A stretch of DNA of 64,000 bases from Persicaria tinctoria (GCA_037127255.1 JBANSL010000003.1:19781314-19845313); one strand, 5' to 3'; counted from the first letter of the stretch, positions 46,714 to 58,436 are shown. Notes: generated from the letters alone by a model not told the origin. Numbers and translations: made by a program.

Positions 46714-46965
46714 ACCCTGACTGGTGTCTTACATGTTCCCACCTTTGCCTATAATTTTTTTTTTTTAAAGGTAAATATATTGCTTAAATTTAAATATGTA
46801 CATAAGGGGTTTGATCGGACCATAGGCTACAACCGAGGCTAGCTCTATTGTAGCCTTTAAAGTTAGTAAGGCTCACATCCTAATTTGACCATAAGGGTGT
46901 GGGACAATGTCCATGTGTGGTTCCTATCTCTTCAAGCCTCGGCTATCAGAAGTCGGACACACACC

Positions 46966-47033
46966 TCAAAAGTGTTAAGGTGAGACCTCCCCTTCGGCTT
47001 GGCCATCAAGGAGGTTCCACCCTAACACTTTGA
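46966..47033 (-). other. Hairpin in LINE 3' UTR
   Basis: Inverted repeat arms 46966-46990 and 47010-47033 (about 24 bp, three or so mismatches or bulges) with a 19-nt loop. It lies about 200 bp upstream of the A-tail; such 3' structures serve as RT recognition in some LINE families, but that role is inference here. Confidence 0.65.
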
Positions 47034-47255
47034 GCACCCTAATCCCATATTTAGCCTCCCTATTTCAAAAATTACTGCCTCTTGACAGCTTTACAAATCT
47101 GAGTACCCAAATACATTGGTGAAGCAACAAGAGACAAAAGGTTGCCTACACACTTCTTTCTTTAAACTCGGGTTTGGCAGTTGATGTTGGTTGTTGACTT
47201 TTGTTAATCATTGCACAGCAAGATGCAAAAGGGGCAGTTGTGCACAGATTCCTCT

Positions 47256-50200
47256 TCATTCGAAAGTCTCTCCAGTGTAGTCCTCACTTATCAGCCCTTC
47301 TTGAAGTATAGGTGCAGCGCTGAAGTGCAGTGAAAACCTTTGACTTAGCACCTTGTACACATGTGTTTTGACGGTATGGATGATTTCATTCGGGCTCTTT
47401 GTAGTCTCTTCAAAAATCTTCTCATTTCTAGCCTTCCAAATATGATAGACGGTGGAAGCTAGGCCTGTTCTTTTTGCTTTGGATTGCCAACTCCTTCCTC
47501 TTGCTTCCTTCTTCATCCACTTGAGAGCTCCCTGCAGTGTGGTCATTCCCCTCCAGAGGCCTAGCCAATGCTTTACCTGGGACCAAATGTGGGAGGAAAA
47601 ATTACAACCAAAAAATAAATGTTCATCAGTTTCAATTGCTTGGTCGCAAAAGGCGCAACCTAAGTCAACTTCCCTTGTTTTAATTTTGTCCTTCGTGGCT
47701 AGTCTTTTTTTAGCTGCTATCCATAGGATAAAGGAGTGCTTGGGTATGATTGTTGCATCCCACACCACTGGACACCATGGAGGCTTCATTGCTTTCCTCC
47801 TGAAAAATTCATACGTTGCGCTAATCCTAAACTTTCCCCCTTGGTACCATGAGCTTAGCAGCATTTGAGCTTGTTCCTCCGATCCTGCAAGTGTTAGTAA
47901 CTCATTTTTTATAGATATTACCTTTTTGATTAAGGGAGAGTCGTTGACTTTATGGGCTTCCCACGTCCAAATACTTCCTTGTTGTATATATTGGTGGTGA
48001 ATCCACATTATCCAAAGGCTGTCCTTTTTCTTCAATATGTCCCATAACAGCCTAGACATGAAGGCTGTATTCCATGTCTTTAAGTCCTAAGCCTCCCTCT
48101 TCTTTTGGAAGGCACACATCTTTCCATCTTATCCTGTGTGATTTCCATAGGAATTTTGCACATAAACTATTTACCTTATCTATTAGAGTTGAGGGTGAAG
48201 GTAAAATTGAGAACCGGAAAGCTTGGATCCCCTGTAGCACTGTCCTTATCAGCTCCACCTTGCCTGCATATGATAATGTCTTTGAATTCCAATAACTAAT
48301 GTTAGCTAAGAGTTTATCAAGGAATGGAGAGAACTGGGAAATTGTTAGCCTTCCTGAGGAGATGGGTATGCCTAAATATTTTAATGGGAATTCCCCTGAA
48401 GAGAATCCCGATCTGTTGACAAGGTATTCCTTATCTTCTGATTTTGCTCCAGCCATGAAAAAGGAAGATTTAGTTGCACTTACCTCAAGTCCAGAAACCT
48501 CAGTGAAATGTTCAAGTGCATCTAACAAAACTTTGATGGAGCCTTTGTCTCCTCTGGTCCAGAGGATTATATCATCTGCATAGGCTAAGTGAGTGATTTG
48601 CATCATACCACATTTAGGATGAAAATTGAAAGAAGGAAGCCGAGATTTACATTTCAGCACTCTAGACAAATAATCCACTGATAGCACAAATATAAGAGGA
48701 GATATAGGGTCACCTTGCCTCAAACCTCTTTGTCCTTTAAAGAAACCTTGCATAATGCCATTTATATTAATGGAGAAAGAGACCGTGGTTATACATTCTA
48801 AGATCCATTCTATAAAGACCAGAGGAAAATTTAATGTCAGGAGCATTTGCTCAATAAACCTCCAAGATAAGATGTCATAGGCCTTTCTAATATCTAAGTT
48901 AAGTATAAACCTAGGACTAATCCTCTTTCTAGAGTATTTCCTGATTAATTCTTGAAGAAGCATTATGTTTTCACTCATAACTCTTCCTTCAATGAAACCA
49001 ATCTGTGTAGGGGAAACAATGGACCCTAATTCAGGTTTTAGTCTATTAGCAAGGATTTTTGTGATGACCTTATAAGTAACATTGCAGCAAGAAATGGGCT
49101 TAAAGTCACCAACTGTGTTAGCATTTGAGGTTTTGGCTATAAGTGCAATACTTGTGTGATTAATCTGTTTTAGAAGTTTGCCTGATACAAAGAACTCTCT
49201 CACAGCTTTACTGAGTTGATCCCCAGTTGTCTCCCAAGTATCTTTGAAAAATTTATAGGTAAATCCATCGGGTCCCGATGATTTCTCATCCCCTATATCC
49301 CATAGTGCATTCTTGATTTCTTCCATAGTAACGTCTTTGATGAGGGATTCATGTCTTTCGTTCCTTAAAATTGCCCCTCCATCAATGACTGAATTTATAT
49401 CTATATCTCCAGTTTCCCTTGCAGTTCCTAATAAACCTGTGTAAAAATTTTTAAATTGAGCAGCAACCTCTTCTAATGACACAGTTTCCATTCCATTCTC
49501 CTTAACCAGGCTGCTTATATGATTTCTATGCATGTTCTTTTTCATCAAGCTATGGAAGTAGGATGTACACTTGTCTCCCTGAAACGTGTGTCTTGCCTTG
49601 GCCAGCTGAGAGTTGAACTTATATTCAACTTCCTTTAGTCTTCTTGCTTTCTTCTTTGAGTCTTCCATAATCTGTAGAAGCTGTTTTGAGTCAGTATCTT
49701 CTCTAAGTGCCTGGAAATTCCTTTCATATTCTTCCTCTGCTTTCCTTGCTCGAGTTGTAATGTCTAAAAAGTGTCTTTTATTCAGTTCTTTTAGAGGTAT
49801 CTTGAGATTCTTCAGTTTTTTGCAAAGCAAGAATTGTTCAGAGCCTCTCCCAAAATACACCCAGTTTGTAGCAATGGTCTCTTGAAATTGTTCATGTTGC
49901 CCCCACATATTAAAATACTTAAAAGTCCCCTTTCTCCTTTCCTGTTGCTGAAGCACTTCCACCACTACTTGACTATGATCACAAAATGCCTTTGGAGGAA
50001 GGTAGGTTGCCTTGCAATAGTAATCTGAACTGTCCCAACTGTCATTCACCATTACTCTATCTATCTTCGTTGATTTTTTACCTTTAAACCATGTATGCTC
50101 CTGTCCAGCCATAATTGCATCCTTGAGCCCTAGTTGAGCACAACAATCCCACAGGTCTGAGATCTCATATGCTGAGACTGTATTGCCATTTTTCCTCTCA

Positions 50201-50634
50201 CAGGACCTCATTACTGCATTGAAGTCCCCTTGAATAAGCCATGGTCCCTGCCTGCTGTAACTTTCCCGAATAATATCATTCCACAATGCTCTTCTCCTTA
50301 CTATGGTATGTAGACCATATACCTGAGCAAACTCAAATGTTTTTCCTGACACTTTGCATTTCAATTGTCCACTTATCATCTGATCGGTGCTTCTCTTGTG
50401 TGAAAAATCCACCCTTGCAGGATCCCACATAATGACAATCCTTCCTGCTGTGCTGTACTCAAAGTTGTGCATGAATCTCCACTGAGGAAAAACTTTTTTC
50501 ATAATGTCTTCTAATTTCCTTTCCTCCAGTTTTGTTTCTACAATTCCTAGGAGACTAAGATTTTTTTCCCTTAGGAATTTCTTCACAGCTTTTTGTTTAA
50601 GGGAGCTGTTGAAACCCCTTACATTCCAGGAGCC
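47256..50634 (-). pseudogene. LINE ORF2: endonuclease-reverse transcriptase, one frameshift
   Basis: Frame one, 50586-48052 (and upstream to IIGSWNVRGFN around 50634, overlapping the end of ORF1), encodes an exonuclease-endonuclease-phosphatase domain (VETKLEE, GDFNAV, CDHSQVVVE) and the reverse transcriptase (RGLRQGDPISPLIF, LAYADDIILW). At about 48055-48075 the frame shifts; frame two, 48059-47256, carries FMSRLLW and the zf-RVT domain (FCDQAIETDEHLFFGC). The YADD active site and the three endonuclease motifs look intact, so only the frameshift clearly inactivates it. No RNase H domain follows. Confidence 0.9.
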
Positions 50635-50636
50635 TA

Positions 50637-52295
50637 TTATCGTTTCTTTTTTCTCCCAAGGGCGCTAGGCCCTTTTTCAAACTGTTTCCCTCCATCATCT
50701 TTACTGTTATAGGCATCCTCACTTCTCTCTATGCTGTATTTCTGAGTATGGTTCCCTTTGTTAACTCTGCAACTTTGTCTAACCTCAAGAATCTCACTAT
50801 CACTGCTTGTACTTTTTTGCACTGTCTGCCTTTTATCTCCAGGTTGAGATATCTGCATTTGATCTCTTGTAGGTTGTACCTGTTCTTGCTCTGTACCTTT
50901 CATCACCGGATGTACCTCTTCTATTGGAATTATTTGGAGCCCATCCATGTTGTGCCGCCCGTGAAGATTTCCTTCCTCTCCAGTAGTAGGTCTCTCCATG
51001 TCAGCCAAGATCTGGAACCTGTTTTCCTCGGCAAAAGAGACTTTCTTCTTTTTCTTTGCTTCCGTTTCCTTTTGGGTTTGAATTCTCCTCATCTCTTCTT
51101 CATGTCTCCTTGTGGCTTCTCTATATAGATTTTGGGTTCCTTGTAAGTCAATGCCCCTTGGGGGCGGGGGAGAGGAGGCTTTTTTCCTTTGGTATGTTAG
51201 ATTGATACGGTTTATTGGTGAAAAAAGAGAGGATTTGACATCTGATTTTGTGGAGTTTGAGACAGAAGGGCTAGCTCTAGGTGGGTGTTTTGTGACAGAG
51301 TTTGAGGGTTCTCTTGGAGGGGGTGGAGGGGGATGGTTTCTTGTTTCCTGATGGGTTTGATGGCTATTAGGAGGGGTCTGTGCAAGAGGTGTTTCGGCTT
51401 GGGCAGAGGGAGTAGGTTGTTGGCCATCAGGAGTTTGTGTGGTATTTTGTGGGGTTGTAGTGGGAGTCTCAGTCCTGCTTCCTCCTTTATAGGCATTAGA
51501 ACTAGGAGGCATAGAAGGAGGAGGGTATTTCTTACATTGAGGGTTTTGGATGGGATCATTGACAGTACCAGAAGTAGAGGCATTTTGTAAGTTAGCAGAG
51601 CTTCCCTTTTCCTGCCACACCTTTTTCCCTTTCTCTCTTGCAGTAGATCTGACTGCTGGACACTTTGCAGTCTCATGACCATATGTGTTACACCTGTTAC
51701 ACTGTGGAGGCAAATTTTCATATTCCACAAAGCACATATGGTCAGGGGCATCAGAAAATTCTATGTTGATCATCCTCTTCAATTCCTTGGAGCAGTCCAT
51801 GTCAACTAAAACCCGTGCATACAATTGTTTGGTCCTTTGCTCGGTGTAGGCATCAGTCATTATGGGCTCACCTATCTTGGAAGCAATCTTTTGTAGCATA
51901 CTTGGAGTCCAGAATTCAGTTGGGAGCTTATGGAATCTAACCCATATTTGTAGGCTAGAAAATAGGGCTTTATCAAAAGTAAATCGTTCAGGCACACATT
52001 TTAGCAGTAGGGTGTATCCAGGTCCTGTGAACGGGCCTTTGAGCAACACAGCTTCCCTATCTTCCTCATTGTGAAATTTGAACATGAACCAACCACCTTG
52101 GGCATTGAATTGGTGTTTGGGACAGTTCTCCTTTAGTTTCCCTATGGCTTGAAATCCAGGGAATCTACCCATGACATATTCTACTAGAGAGAAACCCCAT
52201 GCTTCTTCAAGACTTAAGCAATCCTCCTTACATGCCTTTACAGCATCCCCTTCACCTGATCTTTCATAAGACAATTTGAAACCTCTTGCCTTCAC
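50637..52295 (-). CDS. LINE ORF1 protein (DUF4283 and zinc knuckle)
   Basis: 552 residues. The N-terminal part is a plant LINE ORF1 DUF4283-like domain (EEAWGFSLVEYVMGRF, GWFMFKFHNEEDREAVL, WVRFHKLPTEFW), then a CCHC knuckle CNRCNTYGHETAKC (about residues 205-218), a long Pro/Thr/Gln-rich low-complexity region, and a Lys/Arg-rich end KKKR. It binds LINE RNA in the ribonucleoprotein. Its start is uncertain because a further frame, 53130-52387, lies upstream in a different phase and shares a ...PLQG(P/K)WA... phrase with this one. Confidence 0.82.
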   Translation of the reverse strand: MKARGFKLSYERSGEGDAVKACKEDCLSLEEAWGFSLVEYVMGRFPGFQAIGKLKENCPKHQFNAQGGWFMFKFHNEEDREAVLLKGPFTGPGYTLLLKCVPERFTFDKALFSSLQIWVRFHKLPTEFWTPSMLQKIASKIGEPIMTDAYTEQRTKQLYARVLVDMDCSKELKRMINIEFSDAPDHMCFVEYENLPPQCNRCNTYGHETAKCPAVRSTAREKGKKVWQEKGSSANLQNASTSGTVNDPIQNPQCKKYPPPSMPPSSNAYKGGSRTETPTTTPQNTTQTPDGQQPTPSAQAETPLAQTPPNSHQTHQETRNHPPPPPPREPSNSVTKHPPRASPSVSNSTKSDVKSSLFSPINRINLTYQRKKASSPPPPRGIDLQGTQNLYREATRRHEEEMRRIQTQKETEAKKKKKVSFAEENRFQILADMERPTTGEEGNLHGRHNMDGLQIIPIEEVHPVMKGTEQEQVQPTRDQMQISQPGDKRQTVQKSTSSDSEILEVRQSCRVNKGNHTQKYSIERSEDAYNSKDDGGKQFEKGPSALGRKKKR

Positions 52296-52386
52296 TGTCC
52301 TACATGTGAGACTTGTACTGGTAGCCCATGGACCTTGGAGAGGTGTGGATGTGTTGGTGGGTTAGGTCTCTTTCCTTTTATATGCT

Positions 52387-53130
52387 TCAGCAAGGGGTAG
52401 GGTCAGAGGTAGTGGTATCTGGGTAAGAAGGTTGTTCCTGATCAAAACTTCTGCCAACTGTATTATTTTCTGCATTTGTGTTAGTCATGGGGGAATTGGT
52501 TTCAGCTTGGATGGAGATATGGTTAGGGGGATCCTTTCTGGTAGATACATCATCAATCACCACATCAGCCCTTGAGCCATCAGCATTTGCCACAATAATA
52601 ACTTCAACATTTGGCACATTTCCAGAAGAGACATTAGACATAGCTTCAGTAGTAGGTGGCTTTGCATTTGAAACAACTTTAGCCTTCTCAGACTTACCAG
52701 GCTCAGAATCAGTATAAGCATTGTTGTTCTTATAGCCATTATTATCTCTAATGCTATCACATCCAGTAAAAGCATTTAAATCTATCCTAGAGGACCCGAC
52801 AAGATCCGGGGGAAGGGCGGATGAGTCGCATACCTGGGAAATACGAAGTTGGTCATTAGGAGAAGAAAAGGAACCTTCAGGTGTTGGTTGTTGTTCAGCA
52901 TTTGCACCATACTCACTGGTCTTTCCTTGTGGCCTAGGAGTTGTGTTGAGCTTTGGGATGGTTCCTAAAACCGTCATTCTCGATGGTGTGCCTCCTTGCT
53001 TAGTCTCCAAACTGGGGCTTGGAGTGTAGTTTATGGCCCATTTGCCCTGGAGAGGAGAGCTCATTCTTTCCTTCTGATTCGGACGTCTCCAAAAACCCAG
53101 AGATTGGGCGTTTTCCAAATGCTCCCCCAA
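52387..53130 (-). CDS. LINE upstream frame, N-terminal ORF1 extension or separate ORF
   Basis: 247 residues beginning MGEHLENAQSLGFWRR, low complexity (Ser/Thr/Pro/Asn rich), no known domain. SSPLQGKWAINY in it recalls STPLQGPWATS just before the main ORF1, suggesting a duplicated segment. It may be the original ORF1 N-terminus separated by a frameshift or stop; I cannot decide. Confidence 0.5.
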   Translation of the reverse strand: MGEHLENAQSLGFWRRPNQKERMSSPLQGKWAINYTPSPSLETKQGGTPSRMTVLGTIPKLNTTPRPQGKTSEYGANAEQQPTPEGSFSSPNDQLRISQVCDSSALPPDLVGSSRIDLNAFTGCDSIRDNNGYKNNNAYTDSEPGKSEKAKVVSNAKPPTTEAMSNVSSGNVPNVEVIIVANADGSRADVVIDDVSTRKDPPNHISIQAETNSPMTNTNAENNTVGRSFDQEQPSYPDTTTSDPTPC

Positions 53131-56100
53131 TTACCAAATTCGTAAGGATTATACCTGAGACTAGGTAGAGGAGCACGGTACTGGGTTCAATTTGAGGGTG
53201 GTAGCCAGTCCAGGGATCCTCGTTGACGATGGGGTTTGATCGACCCCTAGACTTTAGGCGTTTCCATTGGTGTCCACCAATCTCCCAATTTGCAAGGTTA
53301 CAGGTAGAAATAGGAGAGGGGTGACTGGATCTAGGTTCAATTTGAGGAGAGGAGAGTGAAAAAGGAACCTTCCCGTTAATTTCAGAGGAGTTGGTTACTG
53401 TTCATTTTTCATGGATAAGTATCGGGCACGCCCAGCTTAATCGTTACTCCACCAAACCTTCTTCTTTCAAGATAGAGAGGTACTCAGGAGCCTAGGAGGC
53501 CGGAAGAGGCGTTTGATTTGAAGATCCGTCGCCGGAAACCTCCTCAGAGCTTCTGTTGTCAGGTGTCAGAAAAGCTTCCAACGTTCGAAAATTTGAAGAA
53601 TTTGACCGTTATATGTATAACGGTAACTTGTCAGCGTTGGCAGGTACCTTCGTCTAGCTTGTAGGGGGAGTTTTGTGGGTTTATTTCCGGCTTGGGTGCG
53701 GTGGCGCCGCCGCCGGGGGGCACAATACAAACAGAAAATCTCTCTCCTGTGTAGCTTTGGTATAAACAAAGATAAATAAAGAGGTCAGCCCCAGGTTTCA
53801 GGTGGAATTTAATGTGGAGGTCAGTGGGAAAGGTAAATGTGGTGGTCGGTGGAAGGGTAAGCGTAGATGGTGGCGAGAGTTAATGCGGTGGTCAGCTACT
53901 GGGTCAGTGGTGGACAGGTGTCTCCATGAAAAACATTGTCGGTGGGAGGGAGAGACTTAGTTTTCACCCATTAACCATAGACGTTACCACTTTGAAAGGA
54001 TCGATGTGCTCGTCGGTAGCTTAGAAGCTGCTGGAGAGCCAGCGTTTATGGCGGTCGGAGTTTGAAAATGCAAGGGGGAAGGCAAGAAGGTTTCCCTTTT
54101 TTGAGAGTTTCTCTCTCTAACCACTCACTTTAAAAGAGTAAGTTTGTTGCCCTTTGCCTATAATCTCTTGTCTGTTCGACAACTAACTAAAGCTTTACAC
54201 AGAAATGTGTTACTCACCCCAACCCATTGTTTGTTGCTTCAGGACCTTTCCATGAGCAAATCTCTGGTTCTTGGTGAGGAGCATGATGGTTTGTATCTCA
54301 CCAATTTTTCAGACAGTCTTGCAGACTCACATGCCTCACCATCTTCTGTTTCAAGTTCCACAGACATTGCAGCTTGTAATCTTTCTTTTCAGAACTAGCA
54401 TTTTCGCCCAGGACATGTTCCTTATAGTCAGATGCATCTGTTTCCTTTTCTAAAACACATTGCTGGAAATAAGCCTTGCTTATGTGATATCTGTCCCAAG
54501 GCAAGACATTGTAGGGATTCTTTTCCTGTCAGTTCTATCAAATCTGTATGTGCTTTTGAACTGCTTCATGTTGACATTTGGGGACCCTATAGCAGTTACA
54601 CATACAATGGCTATCGCTTCTTCTTAACAGTGGTTGATGATTTTACAAGAACTACATGGACTCATTTGTTGTCCCACAAAAGCAATGCTTTCCCTATTTT
54701 GCAGGCCTTCATCTCATACCTCTCTACCCAATTTCAAGCCAATGTTAAAGTCATTCGATCTGAGAATGGGGGTGAATTTTGTAGCCAAATAGCCAAACAA
54801 TTTTATGCTGATAAGGGTATCTTACACCAGACATCTTGTGTTGACACTCCTCAACAAAACGGGGTAGTTGAGCGCAAACACAGACACCTTCTTGAGACAG
54901 CTAGAGCTTTGCTCTTTCAGTCCAAATTGCCTATTTCTTACTGGGGAGAGTGTATCATTCATGCTACCTACCTCATCAATCGATTTCCCATGTCTTCTCT
55001 CAATTTTATTACCCCTTTTGAGAAGCTTCACAATCAGCCTCCCACTTATGACCATCTTCGACCATTTGGGTGCTTGTGTTATGCTAGCACTCTCAAAACT
55101 CATCGTCACAAATTTGATTCTCGAAGCAATGCCTGTGTATTTCTGGGATTTCCTCCAGGCACAAAGGGATTCAAACTTCTTGACTTGGTAACTATGAAAG
55201 TGTTTGTGTCAAGGGATGTTAAATTCCATGAAATGGAATTCCCTTTCTCTTCCAATAAACAATCTGATTATACTCTTGCACCATTGCCTGTCATTGTCCA
55301 GGATTCAGACATTGATTCCCAAATTCATGCACCTGACAGTGTTCATGATCCTCCCGAGAATGCCAGTATTCCCTCACCATCACCCCAACCCCCACCTTCA
55401 ATACCTGATCTCAGACGATCCACCAGATCTCATCACATGCCTTCTCGTTTTACTGACTATGTGATGGCCACTTCTTTGCCTTCTTCCCAATTCCCATTTT
55501 CTACCAGCTTCGATTGTTCCCTTTGCTGCACCACTATCTCTTCTCCCAACCTTCACATTTCTGAGCCCAAGTCCTACTCCCAAGCATCCAAAGATCCCCG
55601 ATGGATTGAGGCCATGAATAAGGAAATAAGTGCCTTACATGCCAATCATACATGGGAAGCAGTTTCTCTTCCTCATGATAAGAAACCAGTGGGATGCCGA
55701 TGGGTGTATAAAATCAAGCTCAAAGCTGATGGTTCTGTTGAACGCTTCAAAGCCCGACTAGTGGCTAAAGGCTACACTCAACAGCATGGGATCGATTTTG
55801 ATGAAACATTTTCTCCTGTGGTTCGTATGAACACAGTTCGAGCACTGAGTTCCCTTGCTGTTACTAAGGGTTGGATGATTCACCAAATGGATGTGAACAA
55901 TGCGTTTTTACACGGTGACTTGCCAGAAGAGGTCTATATGGTTATGCCACCAGGGATTCCCAATCCTTCGGGTAAGATTTGTCTATTGAGAAAGTCCTTG
56001 TATGGGCTTAAGCAAGCATCCCGCCAGTGGCATGCTAAGTTGGCTTCTACATTGCATACTCTCGACTTTCTTCCTTCCAAATTTGACTCTTCATTGTTCA

Positions 56101-57104
56101 TTCAGAGAACCCCTTCTGATTTGGTCATTGTTGCTGTGTACGTGGACGACATTCTGGTCACTGGAACCAGCTCTGTCGTTATTGATCACCTCAAATCCAC
56201 CCTTGACAGCTTGCTCAGCATCAAGGACCTTGGACGACTCAATTTCTTCCTCGGATTGGAAGTAGTTTATTCTGGCGACAAAGTGGTGCTTCATCAGCAC
56301 AAGTTTGCTCAGGAGTTGATTTCTGATGCTCATTTGGAGGACTCTTCTTCAGTAGTTACTCCTTTGCCTCTCAATTTGAAGGTAGGGGTTGATAATGCAG
56401 GAGATGTGTTGCCAGATCCATCTCTGTTCAGGAGCATCATTGGAAAGCTCAATTACCTGACCAACACCCGCCCTGATCTGTCGTATGCAGTCCAAACCCT
56501 TAGTTAGTTTATGCAGGTGCCTCGTACTGGTCATCTAGATGCCTTACATCATGTCATCCGCTATGTCAAAGGAACATCGAGTTATGACATTCAGTTTCTG
56601 CCAGGCATCAACCTCAAGCTCCAAGCTTTTTCTGACTCCGACTGGGCATCTTGCCCCATCTCTCGTAGGTCAGTCACTGGATATGTGCTATTGTTGGGTA
56701 TCAATCCTATTTGTTGGAAGTCAAAAAAGAAGGCAACCGTCTCCAAAAGCTCTTCCGAGGCCGAATATAGAGCTATGTCACAAGCAGCTTCTAAAGTCAC
56801 ATGGTTAGTGGGCTTACTTCATGAGTTTGGTCTTCAAGATCTTACTCCAGTTACACTGCATTGTGACAATCAATCGGCCCTTCATATCGCTCGGAATCCG
56901 GTTTTCCACGAGCGTACTAAACACATAGAAATTGACTGCCATTTCACCAGGGAAAAGGTGATCGATGGGCTACTGCAACTCTCATTTCTTCCCACTCACA
57001 ACCAGCTCGCAGATGTCTTGACAAAAATTTTACCTTCTCATCAGCATCGTCTCCTTCTTTCCAAGCTGGGCATGTTCACTGACCCTGCTCCAGCATGCGG
57101 GGGG

Positions 57105-57470
57105 TAATACAGAGACCAATGTTGGTCGACAAAGAAGCAAAGAGAGTTGCCAGCTCAGCAAGCCTAAGTGAAGCTCAGCCAAGCAATCAAGACCGTTCAC
57201 CCTTGTTCATTGTTCACTATGGATGATCATGATTTTGGTTAAGTTGTAACATATTAGTTGTTAGTTTAATTTTCTGTTATGAACAGCTTATAAATGAGAT
57301 TAATATCTCATAACCTTGCTGTATCAAGTTTTCTGAGGTAATTGGAGAATAAAGCCAACGCCATTGATGGCCCCAAATCAAGCTTGTCATTTACAGTTTT
57401 CTTCTTCAATTTCACACCTCAATTCCTTCTTCTTCCTCAATCAAATTCATCGATTCTGCTAGCTGTAACA
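57105..57470 (+). repeat. Right LTR of Ale element
   Basis: 366 bp; follows the G-rich PPT and precedes TSD TCCAG. Differs from the left LTR mainly by a short TTCATTG duplication near 57205 and scattered substitutions. Confidence 0.9.
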
Positions 57471-57475
57471 TCCAG

Positions 57476-57747
57476 CAACAGCTCTCCAAAACTCCCTCAA
57501 TTAGAGTGAACTGCCCCTGTATTGGCCAGACATATGGCCCATTGATGCAAAGTTTAGGGATCAAACTACAGGGACGAGTAAGGGAAAAAAATTTACCCTA
57601 AATCAAGATTACTATGATATAAGCTTTGAACTGAAGTGGCAAAGTATATACATATCTATACTTTTGAAAAACAGAGATTCTTTTTCCAGGCTTAAGATGA
57701 CTAGAGATATAAACAAGTATTTATGACATCAATCATATACACAAATT
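57476..57747 (-). other. 3' flank of UGT80 copy C
   Basis: No gene. 57640-57747 matches 25766-25860, the flank of fragment A2, up to the MITE insertion point. Before the Ale insertion it was contiguous with 44343. Confidence 0.65.
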
Positions 57748-58226
57748 CAGTGTTCTAAAAATCGCGCCTAGGCACCGCCTGGTCCCGCCTAGGCGCCACC
57801 TGGGCCCGACTGGTCCCGCCTAGGCGCCGCCTCGGCCCGCCTAGGCACCGCCTAGTCCAACGATTATTCAATTTGCGCTTCTAAGAATATGATTAGTTGA
57901 CTTAGGGTTTTTTTATCCCCATGTCGGGATGCATTTGCTTTTCAGTCGAACTTATAGTTTTCGATTTTATGAGGTTTAGAGTTGTTTAGTCAGACATATA
58001 CTTTTGTGTTTATTTACTTTAGTGTTACTTAACTACTACAAATTTGGGTTTATAAGTGATATTATGGATTATTATTACATTATACGAATTATTGGCAAGT
58101 GTTATTCGTCCAAATATAAGGAAATAATCGAGTTTGTTCTAAGTCCGCCTAGGCGCTGCCTAGGCACCCGCCTAACCGCCTAGGCACTAGGCGGCCACCC
58201 ACCGCCTAGCGCCTTTTAGAACATTC
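57748..58226. mobile_element. hAT MITE of the GCCTAGGC-rich type, 3' of UGT80 copy C
   Basis: 479 bp with 8-bp TSD CACAAATT (57740-57747, 58227-58234). The ends pair imperfectly: CAGTGTTCTAAAAATCGC on the left, and GCGCCTTTTAGAACATTC on the right. Both subterminal regions are packed with CGCCTAGGCG-like palindromes; the centre is AT-rich. Fragment A2 keeps the empty site (25853-25860). Confidence 0.9.
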
Positions 58227-58436
58227 CACAAATTAAATGAAATGACTTTTTGTATTCCCTATCCCCAAACTAATACAGGAATGTTATATTCATATGTGCA
58301 GATATTGAAAGAGCCATTCTAGGCAAAACAATGAGAATCAAATACAGATATCTTAAACACAAGCAATTTACAAGAAGAAAATGAGGGCCAAAACCTGTAC
58401 ATAACAGTACAGCTCCATATGGGAGGTAGATGAAGC

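Larger units (their letters stand above)
46756..54150 (-). mobile_element. Full-length L1-type LINE
   Basis: Inserted in the Ale polyprotein with a 14-bp TSD CCTTTGCCTATAAT (46742-46755, 54151-54164). The minus strand reads 5' UTR (54150 to about 53130), ORF1 region, ORF2 (endonuclease, RT, zf-RVT), 3' UTR and an A-tail (T-run 46756-46765 on plus). About 7.4 kb, so apparently not 5'-truncated. ORF1 and ORF2 each carry a frame break. Confidence 0.92.
44721..57107 (+). pseudogene. Ale copia Gag-Pol, split by MITE and LINE, two nonsense codons
   Basis: Coding segments 44721-46099, 46722-46755 and 54165-57107 remain in one frame once the two insertions and their TSD copies are discounted. Order: UBN2-type Gag (YPWRKSVEVYLRAKNK); zinc knuckle CDFCKREGHSMERC (about residue 307); protease WIIDSGATHYITP (about 406); pre-integrase region with a TAG at 54396 where family members have a Trp (LWHxRxGH); integrase LHVDIWGP, IRSENGGEF, GVVERKHRHLLE; RT with MDVNNAFLHGDL and YVDDILVTG; a second TAG at 56505; RNase H with SDSDWA, SSEAEY and HCDNQSA. 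The second catalytic Asp of integrase (DNG in the family) is Glu here (GAG, 54762-54764). Inactive. Confidence 0.92.
44349..57470 (+). mobile_element. Ale-type Ty1/copia retrotransposon carrying two insertions
   Basis: LTRs are 44349-44707 (359 bp) and 57105-57470 (366 bp), TAATACA...TGTAACA, so they start TA rather than TG. TSD TCCAG (44344-44348, 57471-57475) is perfect. PBS TGGTATCAGAGC abuts the left LTR (44708), and a PPT GCGGGGGG abuts the right LTR. Removing a hAT MITE (with its 8-bp TSD) and a LINE (with its 14-bp TSD) leaves an element of about 5.1 kb, normal for Ale/Retrofit copia. It lies between UGT80 copies B and C. Confidence 0.93.

Noticed and set aside
47452..47868. 138-codon plus-strand frame
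   Set aside because: Antisense shadow of the LINE ORF2 zf-RVT region.
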